Of a DNA stretch of 64,000 nt, positions 1-14,268 are shown in pieces. The position numbers and the translations under genes were made by a program. Source of the stretch: Limnomonas spitsbergensis (Eukaryota; Chlorophyta; Chlorophyceae; Chlamydomonadales); assembly GCA_037349105.1 (NCBI GenBank), contig JAYJMM010000110.1, positions 1 to 64,000 of the forward strand. Direction: 5' to 3'. Below the pieces are notes generated by a model. It did no database searches. It saw nothing but the letters and a program-made list of their open reading frames with translations, and had not been told where the DNA came from. Each line of letters starts with the position of its first letter. Positions within the stretch are counted from its first letter, which is position 1.

Positions 1-3000
1 CCGATGCCGATGCCGATGCCGATGCCGATGCCGATGCCCGATGCCGATGCCGATGCCGATGCCGATGCCCCCGATGCCGATGCCGATGCCGATGTGCCGA
101 TGCCGATGCCGATGCCGATGCCGATGCCGATGCCGATGCCGATGCCTGATGCCGATGCCGATGCCGATGCCGATGCCGATGCCGATGCCGATGCCGATGC
201 GATGCCGATGCCGATGCCGATGCCGATGCCGATGGCCGATGCCGATGCCGATGCCCGCGATGCCGATGCCGATGCCGATGCCGATGCCGATGCGATGCCG
301 ATGCCGATGCCGATGCCGATGCCGATGCCGATGCCGATGCCGATGCCGATGCCGATGCCGATGCCGATGCGATGCCGATGCCGATGCCGATGCCGATGCC
401 GATGCCGATGGGCCGATGCCGATGCCGATGCCGATGCCGATGCCGATGCCGATGCCGATGCCGATGCCGATGGCCGATGCCGATGCCGATGCCGATGCGA
501 TGCGATGCCGATGCCGATGCCGATGCCGATGCCGATGCCGATGCCGATGACCGATGCCGATGCCGATTGCCGATGCCGATGCCGATGCCGATGCCGATGC
601 CGATGCCGATGCCGATGCCGATGCCGATGCCGATGCCGATGCCGATGCCGATGCCGATGCCGATGCCGATGCCGATGCCGATGCCGATGCCGATGCCGAT
701 GCCGATGCCGATGCCGATGCCGATGCCGATGCCGATGCCGATGCCGATGCCGATGCCGATGCCGATGCCGATGCCGATGCCGATGCCGATGCCGATGCCG
801 ATGCCGATGCCGATGCCGATGCCGATGCCGATGCCGATGCCGATGCCGATGCCGATGCCGATGCCGATGCCGATGCCGATGCCGATGCCGATGCCGATGC
901 CGATGCCGATGCCGATGCCGATGCCGATGCCGATGCCGATGCCGATGCCGATGCCGATGCCGATGCCGATGCCGATGCCGATGCCGATGCCGATGCCGAT
1001 GCCGATGCCGATGCCGATGCCGATGCCGATGCCGATGCCGATGCGATGCCGATGCCGATGCCGATGCCGATGCCGATGCCGATGCCGATGCCGATGCCGA
1101 TGCCGATGCCGATGCCGATGCCGATGCCGATGCCGATGCCGATGCCGATGCCGATGCCGATGCCGATGCCGATGCCGATGCCGATGCCGATGCCGATGCC
1201 GATGCCGATGCCGATGCCGATGCCGATGCCGATGCCGATGCCGATGCCGATGCCGATGCCGATGCCGATGCCGATGCCGATGCCGATGCCGATGCCGATG
1301 CCGATGCCGATGCGATGCCGATGCCGATGCCGATGCCGATGCCGATGCCGATGCCGATGCCGATGCCGATGCCGATGCCGATGCCGATGCCGATGCCGAT
1401 GCGATGCCGATGCCGATGCCGATGCCGATGCCGATGCCGATGCGATGCCGATGCCGATGCCGATGCCGATGCCGATGCCGATGCCGATGCCGATGCCGAT
1501 GCCGATGCCGATGCCGATGCCGATGCCGATGCCGATGCCGATGCCGATGCCGATGCCGATGCCGATGCCGATGCCGATGCCGATGCCGATGCCGATGCCG
1601 ATGCCGATGCCGATGCCGATGCCGATGCCGATGCCGATGCGATGCCGATGCCGATGCCGATGCCGATGCCGATGCCGATGCCGATGCCGATGCCGATGCC
1701 GATGCCGATGCCGATGCCGATGCCGATGCCCGATGCCGATGCCGATGCCGATGCCCGATGCCGATGCCGATGCCGATGCCGATGCCGATGCCGATGCCGA
1801 TGCCGATGCCGATGCCGATGCCGATGCCGATGCCGATGCCGATGCCGATGCCGATGCCGATGCCGATGCCGATGCCGATGCCGATGCCGATGCCGATGCC
1901 GATGCCGATGCCGATGCCGATGCCGATGCCGATGCCGATGCCGATGCCGATGCCGATGCCGATGCCGATGCCGATGCCGATGCCGATGCCGATGCCGATG
2001 CCGATGCCGATGCCGATGCGATGCCGATGCCGATGCCGATGCCGATGCCGATGCCGATGCCGATGCCGATGCCGATGCCGATGCCGATGCCGATGCCGAT
2101 GCCGATGCCGATGCCGATGCCGATGCCGATGCCGATGCCGATGCCGATGCCGATGCCGATGCCGATGCCGATGCCGATGCCGATGCCGATGCCGATGCCG
2201 ATGCCGATGCCGATGCCGATGCCGATGCCGATGCCGATGCCGATGCCGATGCCGATGCCGATGCCGATGCGATGCCGATGCCGATGCCGATGCCGATGCC
2301 GATGCCGATGCCGATGCCGATGCCGATGCCGATGCCGATGCCGATGCCGATGCCGATGCCGATGCCGATGCCGATGCCGATGCCGATGCCGATGCCGATG
2401 CCGATGCCGATGCCGATGCCGATGCCGATGCCGATGCCGATGCCGATGCCGATGCCGATGCCGATGCGATGCCGATGCCGATGCCGATGCCGATGCCGAT
2501 GCCGATGCCGATGCCGATGCCGATGCCGATGCCGATGCCGATGCCGATGCGATGCCGATGCCGATGCCGATGCCGATGCCGATGCCGATGCCGATGCCGA
2601 TGCCGATGCCGATGCCGATGCCGATGCCGATGCCGATGCGATGCCGATGCCGATGCCGATGCCGATGCCGATGCCGATGCCGATGCCGATGCCGATGCCG
2701 ATGCCGATGCCGATGCCGATGCCGATGCCGATGCCGATGCCGATGCCGATGCCGATGCCGATGCCGATGCCGATGCCGATGCCGATGCCGATGCCGATGC
2801 CGATGCCGATGCCGATGCCGATGCCGATGCCGATGCCGATGCCGATGCCGATGCCGATGCCGATGCCGATGCCCGATGCCGATGCCGATGCCGATGCCGA
2901 TGCCGATGCCGATGCCGATGCCCGATGCCGATGCCGATGCCGATGCCGATGCCGATGCCGATGCCGATGCCGATGCCGATGCCGATGCCGATGCCGATGC

Positions 3001-6000
3001 CGATGCCGATGCCGATGCCGATGCCGATGCCGATGCCGATGCCGATGCCGATGCCGATGCCGATGCCGATGCCGATGCCGATGCGATGCCGATGCCGATG
3101 CCGATGCCGATGCCGATGCCGATGCCGATGCCGATGCCGATGCCGATGCCGATGCCGATGCCGATGCCGATGCCGATGCCGATGCCGATGCCGATGCCGA
3201 TGCCGATGCCGATGCCGATGCCGATGCCGATGCCGATGCCGATGCCGATGCCGATGCCGATGCCGATGCCGATGCCGATGCCGATGCCGATGCCGATGCC
3301 GATGCCGATGCCGATGCCGATGCCGATGCCGATGCCGATGCCGATGCCGATGCCGATGCCGATGCCGATGCCGATGCCGATGCGGCCGATGCCGATGCCG
3401 ATGCCGATGCCGATGCCGATGCCGATGCCGATGCCGATGCCGATGCCGATGCCGATGCCGATGCCGATGCCGATGCCGATGCCGATGCCGATGCCGATGC
3501 CGATGCCGATGCGATGCCGATGCCGATGCCGATGCCGATGCCGATGCCGATGCCGATGCCGATGCCGATGCCGATGCCGATGCCGATGCCGATGCCGATG
3601 CCGATGCCGATGCCGATGCCGATGCCGATGCCGATGCCGATGCCGATGCCGATGCCGATGCCGATGCCGATGCCGATGCCGATGCCGATGCCGATGCCGA
3701 TGCCGATGCCGATGCCGATGCCGATGCCGATGCCGATGCCGATGCCGATGCCGATGCCGATGCCGATGCGATGCCGATGCCGATGCCGATGCCGATGCCG
3801 ATGCCGATGCCGATGCGATGCCGATGCCGATGCCGATGCCGATGCCGATGCCGATGCCGATGCCGATGCCGATGCCGATGCCGATGCCGATGCCGATGCC
3901 GATGCCGATGCCGATGCCGATGCCGATGCCGATGCCGATGCCGATGCCGATGCCGATGCCGATGCCGATGCCGATGCCGATGCCGATGCCGATGCCGATG
4001 CCGATGCGATGCCGATGCCGATGCCGATGCCGATGCCGATGCCGATGCCGATGCCGATGCCGATGCCGATGCCGATGCCGATGCCGATGCCGATGCCGAT
4101 GCCGATGCCGATGCCGATGCCGATGCCGATGCCGATGCCGATGCCGATGCCGATGCCGATGCCGATGCCGATGCCGATGCCGATGCCGATGCCGATGCCG
4201 ATGCCGATGCCGATGCCGATGCCGATGCCGATGCCGATGCCGATGCCGATGCCGATGCCGATGCCGATGCCGATGCCGATGCCGATGCCGATGCCGATGC
4301 GATGCCGATGCCGATGCCGATGCCGATGCCGATGCCGATGCCGATGCCGATGCCGATGCCGATGCCGATGCCGATGCCGATGCCGATGCCGATGCCGATG
4401 CCGATGCCGATGCCGATGCCGATGCCGATGCCGATGCCGATGCCGATGCCGATGCCGATGCCGATGCCGATGCCGATGCCGATGCCGATGCCGATGCCGA
4501 TGCCGATGCCGATGCCGATGCCGATGCCGATGCCGATGCCGATGCCGATGCCGATGCCGATGCCGATGCCGATGCCGATGCCGATGCCGATGCCGATGCG
4601 ATGCCGATGCCGATGCCGATGCCGATGCCGATGCCGATGCCGATGCCGATGCCGATGCCGATGCCGATGCCGATGCCGATGCCGATGCCGATGCCGATGC
4701 CGATGCCGATGCCGATGCCGATGCCGATGCCGATGCCGATGCCGATGCCGATGCCGATGCCGATGCCGATGCGATGCCGATGCCGATGCCGATGCCGATG
4801 CCGATTGCCGATGCGATGCCGATGCCGATGCCGATGCCGATGCCGATGCCGATGCCGATGCCGATGCCGATGCCGATGCCGATGCCGATGCCGATGCCGA
4901 TGCCGATGCCGATGCCGATGCCGATGCCGATGCCGATGCCGATGCCGATGCCGATGCCGATGCCGATGCCGATGCCGATGCCGATGCCGATGCCGATGCC
5001 GATGCCGATGCCGATGCCGATGCCGATGCGATGCCGATGCCGATGCCGATGCCGATGCCGATGCCGATGCCGATGCCGATGCCGATGCCGATGCCGATGC
5101 CGATGCCGATGCCGATGCCGATGCCGATGCCGATGCCGATGCCGATGCCGATGCCGATGCCGATGCCGATGCCGATGCCGATGCCGATGCCGATGCCGAT
5201 GCCGATGCCGATGCCGATGCGATGCCGATGCCGATGCCGATGCCGATGCCGATGCCGATGCCGATGCCGATGCCGATGCCGATGCCGATGCCGATGCCGA
5301 TGCCGATGCCGATGCCGATGCCGATGCCGATGCGATGCCGATGCCGATGCCGATGCCGATGCCGATGCCGATGCCGATGCCGATGCCGATGCCGATGCCG
5401 ATGCCGATGCCGATGCCGATGCCGATGCCGATGCCGATGCCGATGCCGATGCCGATGCCGATGCCGATGCCGATGCCGATGCCGATGCCGATGCCGATGC
5501 CGATGCCGATGCCGATGCCGATGCGATGCCGATGCCGATGCCGATGCCGATGCCGATGCCGATGCCGATGCCGATGCCGATGCCGATGCGATGCCGATGC
5601 CGATGCCGATGCCGATGCCGATGCCGATGCCGATGCCGATGCCGATGCCGATGCCGATGCCGATGCCGATGCCGATGCCGATGCCGATGCCGATGCCGAT
5701 GCCGATGCCGATGCCGATGCCGATGCCGATGCCGATGCCGATGCCGATGCCGATGCCGATGCCGATGCCGATGCCGATGCCGATGCCGATGCCGATGCCG
5801 ATGCCGATGCCGATGCCGATGCCGATGCCGATGCCGATGCCGATGCCGATGCCGATGCCGATGCCGATGCCGATGCCGATGCCGATGCCGATGCCGATGC
5901 CGATGCCGATGCCGATGCCGATGCCGATGCCGATGCCGATGCCGATGCCGATGCCGATGCCGATGCCGATGCCGATGCCGATGCCGATGCCGATGCGATG

Positions 6001-9000
6001 CCGATGCCGATGCCGATGCCGATGCCGATGCCGATGCCGATGCGATGCCGATGCCGATGCCGATGCCGATGCCGATGCCGATGCCGATGCCGATGCCGAT
6101 GCCGATGCCGATGCCGATGCCGATGCCGATGCCGATGCCGATGCCGATGCCGATGCCGATGCCGATGCCGATGCCGATGCCGATGCCGATGCCGATGCCG
6201 ATGCCGATGCCGATGCCGATGCCGATGCCGATGCCGATGCCGATGCCGATGCCGATGCGATCGATGCCGATGCCGATGCCGATGCCGATGCCGATGCCGA
6301 TGCCGATGCCGATGCCGATGCCGATGCCGATGCCGATGCCGATGCCGATGCCGATGCCGATGCCGATGCCGATGCGATGCCGATGCCGATGCCGATGCCG
6401 ATGCCGATGCCGATGCCGATGCCGATGCCGATGCCGATGCCGATGCCGATGCCGATGCCGATGCCGATGCCGATGCCGATGCCGATGCCGATGCCGATGC
6501 CGATGCCGATGCCGATGCCGATGCCGATGCCGATGCCGATGCCGATGCCGATGCCGATGCCGATGCCGATGCCGATGCCGATGCCGATGCCGATGCCGAT
6601 GCCGATGCCGATGCCGATGCCGATGCCGATGCCGATGCCGATGCCGATGCCGATGCCGATGCCGATGCCGATGCCGATGCCGATGCCGATGCCGATGCCG
6701 ATGCCGATGCCGATGCCGATGCCGATGCCGATGCCGATGCCGATGCCGATGCCGATGCCGATGCCGATGCCGATGCCGATGCCGATGCCGATGCCGATGC
6801 CGATGCCGATGCCGATGCCGATGCCGATGCCGATGCCGATGCCGATGCCGATGCCGATGCCGATGCCGATGCCGATGCCGATGCCGATGCCGATGCCGAT
6901 GCCGATGCCGATGCCGATGCCGATGCCGATGCCGATGCCGATGCCGATGCCGATGCCGATGCCGATGCCGATGCCGATGCCGATGCCGATGCCGATGCCG
7001 ATGCCGATGCCGATGCCGATGCCGATGCCGATGCGATGCCGATGCCGATGCCGATGCCGATGCCGATGCCGATGCCGATGCCGATGCCGATGCCGATGCC
7101 GATGCCGATGCCGATGCCGATGCCGATGCCGATGCCGATGCCGATGCCGATGCCGATGCCGATGCCGATGCCGATGCCGATGCCGATGCCGATGCCGATG
7201 CCGATGCCGATGCCGATGCCGATGCCGATGCCGATGCCGATGCCGATGCCGATGCCGATGCCGATGCCGATGCCGATGCCGATGCCGATGCCGATGCCGA
7301 TGCCGATGCCGATGCCGATGCCGATGCCGATGCCGATGCCGATGCCGATGCCGATGCCGATGCCGATGCCGATGCGATGCCGATGCCGATGCCGATGCCG
7401 ATGCCGATGCCGATGCCGATGCCGATGCCGATGCCGATGCCGATGCCGATGCCGATGCCGATGCCGATGCGATGCCGATGCCGATGCCGATGCCGATGCC
7501 GATGCCGATGCCGATGCCGATGCCGATGCCGATGCGATGCCGATGCCGATGCCGATGCCGATGCCGATGCCGATGCCGATGCCGATGCCGATGCCGATGC
7601 CGATGCCGATGCCGATGCCGATGCCGATGCCGATGCCGATGCCGATGCCGATGCCGATGCCGATGCCGATGCCGATGCCGATGCCGATGCCGATGCCGAT
7701 GCCGATGCCGATGCCGATGCCGATGCCGATGCCGATGCCGATGCCGATGCCGATGCCGATGCCGATGCCGATGCCGATGCCGATGCCGATGCCGATGCCG
7801 ATGCCGATGCCGATGCCGATGCCGATGCCGATGCCGATGCCGATGCCGATGCCGATGCCGATGCCGATGCCGATGCCGATGCCGATGCCGATGCCGATGC
7901 CGATGCCGATGCCGATGCCGATGCCGATGCCGATGCCGATGCCGATGCCGATGCCGATGCCGATGCCGATGCCGATGCCGATGCCGATGCCGATGCCGAT
8001 GCCGATGCCGATGCCGATGCCGATGCCGATGCCGATGCCGATGCCGATGCCGATGCCGATGCCGATGCCGATGCCGATGCCGATGCCGATGCCGATGCCG
8101 ATGCCGATGCCGATGCCGATGCCGATGCCGATGCCGATGCCGATGCCGATGCCGATGCCGATGCCGATGCCGATGCGATGCCGATGCCGATGCCGATGCC
8201 GATGCCGATGCCGATGCCGATGCCGATGCCGATGCCGATGCCGATGCCGATGCCGATGCCGATGCCGATGCCGATGCCGATGCCGATGCCGATGCCGATG
8301 CCGATGCCGATGCCGATGCCGATGCCGATGCCGATGCCGATGCCGATGCCGATGCCGATGCCGATGCCGATGCCGATGCCGATGCCGATGCCGATGCCGA
8401 TGCCGATGCCGATGCCGATGCCGATGCCGATGCCGATGCCGATGCCGATGCCGATGCCGATGCCGATGCCGATGCCGATGCCGATGCCGATGCCGATGCC
8501 GATGCCGATGCCGATGCCGATGCCGATGCGATGCCGATGCCGATGCCGATGCCGATGCCGATGCCGATGCCGATGCCGATGCCGATGCCGATGCCGATGC
8601 CGATGCCGATGCCGATGCCGATGCCGATGCCGATGCCGATGCCGATGCCGATGCCGATGCCGATGCCGATGCCGATGCCGATGCCGATGCCGATGCCGAT
8701 GCCGATGCCGATGCCGATGCCGATGCCGATGCCGATGCCGATGCCGATGCCGATGCCGATGCCGATGCCGATGCCGATGCCGATGCCGATGCCGATGCCG
8801 ATGCCGATGCCGATGCCGATGCCGATGCCGATGCCGATGCCGATGCCGATGCCGATGCCGATGCCGATGCCGATGCCGATGCCGATGCCGATGCCGATGC
8901 CGATGCCGATGCCGATGCCGATGCCGATGCCGATGCCGATGCCGATGCCGATGCCGATGCCGATGCCGATGCCGATGCCGATGCCGATGCCGATGCCGAT

Positions 9001-12000
9001 GCCGATGCCGATGCGATGCCGATGCCGATGCCGATGCCGATGCGATGCCGATGCCGATGCCGATGCCGATGCCGATGCCGATGCCGATGCCGATGCCGAT
9101 GCCGATGCCGATGCCGATGCCGATGCCGATGCCGATGCCGATGCCGATGCCGATGCCGATGCCGATGCCGATGCCGATGCCGATGCCGATGCCGATGCCG
9201 ATGCCGATGCCGATGCCGATGCCGATGCCGATGCCGATGCCGATGCCGATGCCGATGCCGATGCCGATGCCGATGCCGATGCCGATGCCGATGCCGATGC
9301 CGATGCCGATGCCGATGCCGATGCCGATGCCGATGCCGATGCCGATGCCGATGCCGATGCCGATGCCGATGCCGATGCCGATGCCGATGCCGATGCCGAT
9401 GCCGATGCCGATGCCGATGCCGATGCCGATGCCGATGCCGATGCCGATGCCGATGCCGATGCCGATGCCGATGCCGATGCCGATGCCGATGCCGATGCCG
9501 ATGCCGATGCCGATGCCGATGCCGATGCCGATGCCGATGCCGATGCCGATGCCGATGCCGATGCCGATGCCGATGCCGATGCCGATGCCGATGCCGATGC
9601 CGATGCCGATGCCGATGCCGATGCCGATGCCGATGCCGATGCCGATGCCGATGCCGATGCCGATGCCGATGCCGATGCCGATGCCGATGCCGATGCCGAT
9701 GCCGATGCCGATGCCGATGCCGATGCCGATGCCGATGCCGATGCCGATGCCGATGCCGATGCCGATGCCGATGCCGATGCCGATGCCGATGCCGATGCCG
9801 ATGCCGATGCCGATGCCGATGCCGATGCCGATGCCGATGCCGATGCCGATGCCGATGCCGATGCCGATGCCGATGCCGATGCCGATGCCGATGCCGATGC
9901 CGATGCCGATGCCGATGCCGATGCCGATGCCGATGCCGATGCCGATGCCGATGCCGATGCCGATGCCGATGCCGATGCCGATGCCGATGCCGATGCCGAT
10001 GCCGATGCCGATGCCGATGCCGATGCCGATGCCGATGCCGATGCCGATGCCGATGCCGATGCCGATGCCGATGCGATGCGATGCCGATGCCGATGCCGAT
10101 GCCGATGCCGATGCCGATGCCGATGCCGATGCCGATGCCGATGCCGATGCCGATGCCGATGCCGATGCCGATGCCGATGCCGATGCCGATGCCGATGCCG
10201 ATGCCGATGCCGATGCCGATGCCGATGCCGATGCCGATGCGATGCCGATGCCGATGCCGATGCCGATGCCGATGCCGATGCCGATGCCGATGCCGATGCC
10301 GATGCCGATGCCGATGCCGATGCCGATGCCGATGCCGATGCCGATGCCGATGCCGATGCCGATGCCGATGCCGATGCCGATGCCGATGCCGATGCCGATG
10401 CCGATGCCGATGCCGATGCCGATGCCGATGCCGATGCCGATGCCGATGCCGATGCCGATGCCGATGCCGATGCCGATGCCGATGCCGATGCCGATGCCGA
10501 TGCCGATGCCGATGCCGATGCCGATGCCGATGCCGATGCCGATGCCGATGCCGATGCCGATGCCGATGCCGATGCCGATGCCGATGCCGATGCCGATGCC
10601 GATGCCGATGCCGATGCCGATGCCGATGCCGATGCCGATGCCGATGCCGATGCCGATGCCGATGCCGATGCCGATGCCGATGCCGATGCCGATGCCGATG
10701 CCGATGCCGATGCCGATGCCGATGCCGATGCCGATGCCGATGCCGATGCCGATGCCGATGCCGATGCCGATGCCGATGCCGATGCCGATGCCGATGCCGA
10801 TGCCGATGCCGATGCCGATGCCGATGCCGATGCCGATGCCGATGCCGATGCCGATGCCGATGCCGATGCCGATGCCGATGCCGATGCCGATGCCGATGCC
10901 GATGCCGATGCCGATGCCGATGCCGATGCCGATGCCGATGCCGATGCCGATGCCGATGCCGATGCCGATGCCGATGCCGATGCCGATGCCGATGCCGATG
11001 CCGATGCCGATGCCGATGCCGATGCCGATGCCGATGCCGATGCCGATGCCGATGCCGATGCCGATGCCGATGCCGATGCCGATGCCGATGCCGATGCCGA
11101 TGCCGATGCCGATGCCGATGCCGATGCCGATGCCGATGCCGATGCCGATGCCGATGCCGATGCCGATGCCGATGCCGATGCCGATGCCGATGCCGATGCC
11201 GATGCCGATGCCGATGCCGATGCCGATGCGATGCCGATGCCGATGCCGATGCCGATGCCGATGCCGATGCCGATGCCGATGCCGATGCCGATGCCGATGC
11301 CGATGCCGATGCCGATGCCGATGCCGATGCCGATGCCGATGCCGATGCCGATGCCGATGCCGATGCCGATGCCGATGCCGATGCCGATGCCGATGCCGAT
11401 GCCGATGCCGATGCCGATGCCGATGCCGATGCCGATGCCGATGCCGATGCCGATGCCGATGCCGATGCCGATGCCGATGCCGATGCCGATGCCGATGCCG
11501 ATGCCGATGCCGATGCCGATGCCGATGCCGATGCCGATGCCGATGCCGATGCCGATGCCGATGCCGATGCCGATGCCGATGCCGATGCCGATGCCGATGC
11601 CGATGCCGATGCCGATGCCGATGCCGATGCCGATGCCGATGCCGATGCCGATGCCGATGCCGATGCCGATGCCGATGCCGATGCCGATGCCGATGCCGAT
11701 GCCGATGCCGATGCCGATGCCGATGCCGATGCCGATGCCGATGCCGATGCCGATGCCGATGCCGATGCCGATGCCGATGCCGATGCCGATGCCGATGCCG
11801 ATGCCGATGCCGATGCCGATGCCGATGCCGATGCCGATGCCGATGCCGATGCCGATGCCGATGCCGATGCCGATGCCGATGCCGATGCCGATGCCGATGC
11901 CGATGCCGATGCCGATGCCGATGCCGATGCCGATGCCGATGCCGATGCCGATGCCGATGCCGATGCCGATGCCGATGCCGATGCCGATGCCGATGCCGAT

Positions 12001-14268
12001 GCCGATGCCGATGCCGATGCCGATGCCGATGCCGATGCCGATGCCGATGCCGATGCCGATGCCGATGCCGATGCCGATGCCGATGCCGATGCCGATGCCG
12101 ATGCCGATGCCGATGCCGATGCCGATGCCGATGCCGATGCCGATGCCGATGCCGATGCCGATGCCGATGCCGATGCCGATGCCGATGCCGATGCCGATGC
12201 CGATGCCGATGCCGATGCCGATGCCGATGCCGATGCCGATGCCGATGCCGATGCCGATGCCGATGCCGATGCCGATGCCGATGCCGATGCCGATGCCGAT
12301 GCCGATGCCGATGCCGATGCCGATGCCGATGCCGATGCCGATGCCGATGCCGATGCCGATGCCGATGCCGATGCCGATGCCGATGCCGATGCCGATGCCG
12401 ATGCCGATGCCGATGCCGATGCCGATGCCGATGCCGATGCCGATGCCGATGCCGATGCCGATGCCGATGCCGATGCCGATGCCGATGCCGATGCCGATGC
12501 CGATGCCGATGCCGATGCCGATGCCGATGCCGATGCCGATGCCGATGCCGATGCCGATGCCGATGCCGATGCCGATGCCGATGCGATGCCGATGCCGATG
12601 CCGATGCCGATGCCGATGCCGATGCCGATGCCGATGCCGATGCCGATGCCGATGCCGATGCCGATGCCGATGCCGATGCCGATGCCGATGCCGATGCCGA
12701 TGCCGATGCCGATGCCGATGCCGATGCCGATGCCGATGCCGATGCCGATGCCGATGCCGATGCCGATGCCGATGCCGATGCCGATGCCGATGCCGATGCC
12801 GATGCCGATGCCGATGCCGATGCCGATGCCGATGCCGATGCCGATGCCGATGCCGATGCCGATGCCGATGCCGATGCCGATGCCGATGCCGATGCCGATG
12901 CCGATGCCGATGCCGATGCCGATGCCGATGCCGATGCCGATGCCGATGCCGATGCCGATGCCGATGCCGATGCCGATGCCGATGCCGATGCCGATGCCGA
13001 TGCGATGCCGATGCCGATGCCGATGCCGATGCCGATGCCGATGCCGATGCCGATGCCGATGCCGATGCCGATGCCGATGCCGATGCCGATGCCGATGCCG
13101 ATGCCGATGCCGATGCCGATGCCGATGCCGATGCCGATGCCGATGCCGATGCCGATGCCGATGCCGATGCCGATGCCGATGCCGATGCCGATGCCGATGC
13201 CGATGCCGATGCCGATGCCGATGCCGATGCCGATGCCGATGCCGATGCCGATGCCGATGCCGATGCCGATGCCGATGCCGATGCCGATGCCGATGCCGAT
13301 GCCGATGCCGATGCCGATGCCGATGCCGATGCCGATGCCGATGCCGATGCCGATGCCGATGCCGATGCCGATGCCGATGCCGATGCCGATGCCGATGCCG
13401 ATGCCGATGCCGATGCCGATGCCGATGCCGATGCCGATGCCGATGCCGATGCCGATGCCGATGCCGATGCCGATGCCGATGCCGATGCCGATGCCGATGC
13501 CGATGCCGATGCCGATGCCGATGCCGATGCCGATGCCGATGCCGATGCCGATGCGATGCCGATGCCGATGCCGATGCCGATGCCGATGCCGATGCCGATG
13601 CCGATGCCGATGCCGATGCCGATGCCGATGCCGATGCCGATGCCGATGCCGATGCCGATGCCGATGCCGATGCCGATGCCGATGCCGATGCCGATGCCGA
13701 TGCCGATGCCGATGCCGATGCCGATGCCGATGCCGATGCCGATGCCGATGCCGATGCCGATGCCGATGCCGATGCCGATGCCGATGCCGATGCCGATGCC
13801 GATGCCGATGCCGATGCCGATGCCGATGCCGATGCCGATGCCGATGCCGATGCCGATGCCGATGCCGATGCCGATGCCGATGCCGATGCCGATGCCGATG
13901 CCGATGCCGATGCCGATGCCGATGCCGATGCCGATGCCGATGCCGATGCCGATGCCGATGCCGATGCCGATGCCGATGCCGATGCCGATGCCGATGCCGA
14001 TGCCGATGCCGATGCCGATGCCGATGCCGATGCCGATGCCGATGCCGATGCCGATGCCGATGCCGATGCCGATGCCGATGCCGATGCCGATGCCGATGCC
14101 GATGCCGATGCCGATGCCGATGCCGATGCCGATGCCGATGCCGATGCCGATGCCGATGCCGATGCCGATGCCGATGCCGATGCCGATGCCGATGCCGATG
14201 CCGATGCCGATGCCGATGCCGATGCCGATGCCGATGCCGATGCCGATGCCGATGCCGATGCCGATGCT
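1..14268. repeat. (CCGATG)n hexanucleotide satellite array, about 14.2 kb
   Basis: Almost pure tandem CCGATG (CATCGG on the other strand), roughly 2,370 units, starting at the window edge and ending abruptly near 14268. Most irregularities are units that lost one C (CGATG, 5 bp). A few have one extra C (near 37, 68, 1728, 1752, 2872 and 2918), and the first 570 bases also carry point changes. Interruptions are densest on the left and rare beyond 10 kb. No unit contains a stop codon in any frame, so reading frames of more than 4,500 codons (Pro-Met, Arg-Cys or Asp-Ala dipeptides) run through it. I regard these as artefacts of the repeat. The unit has no G/C strand bias and does not match known telomere repeats. 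The array may continue to the left of the window. Confidence 0.98.
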
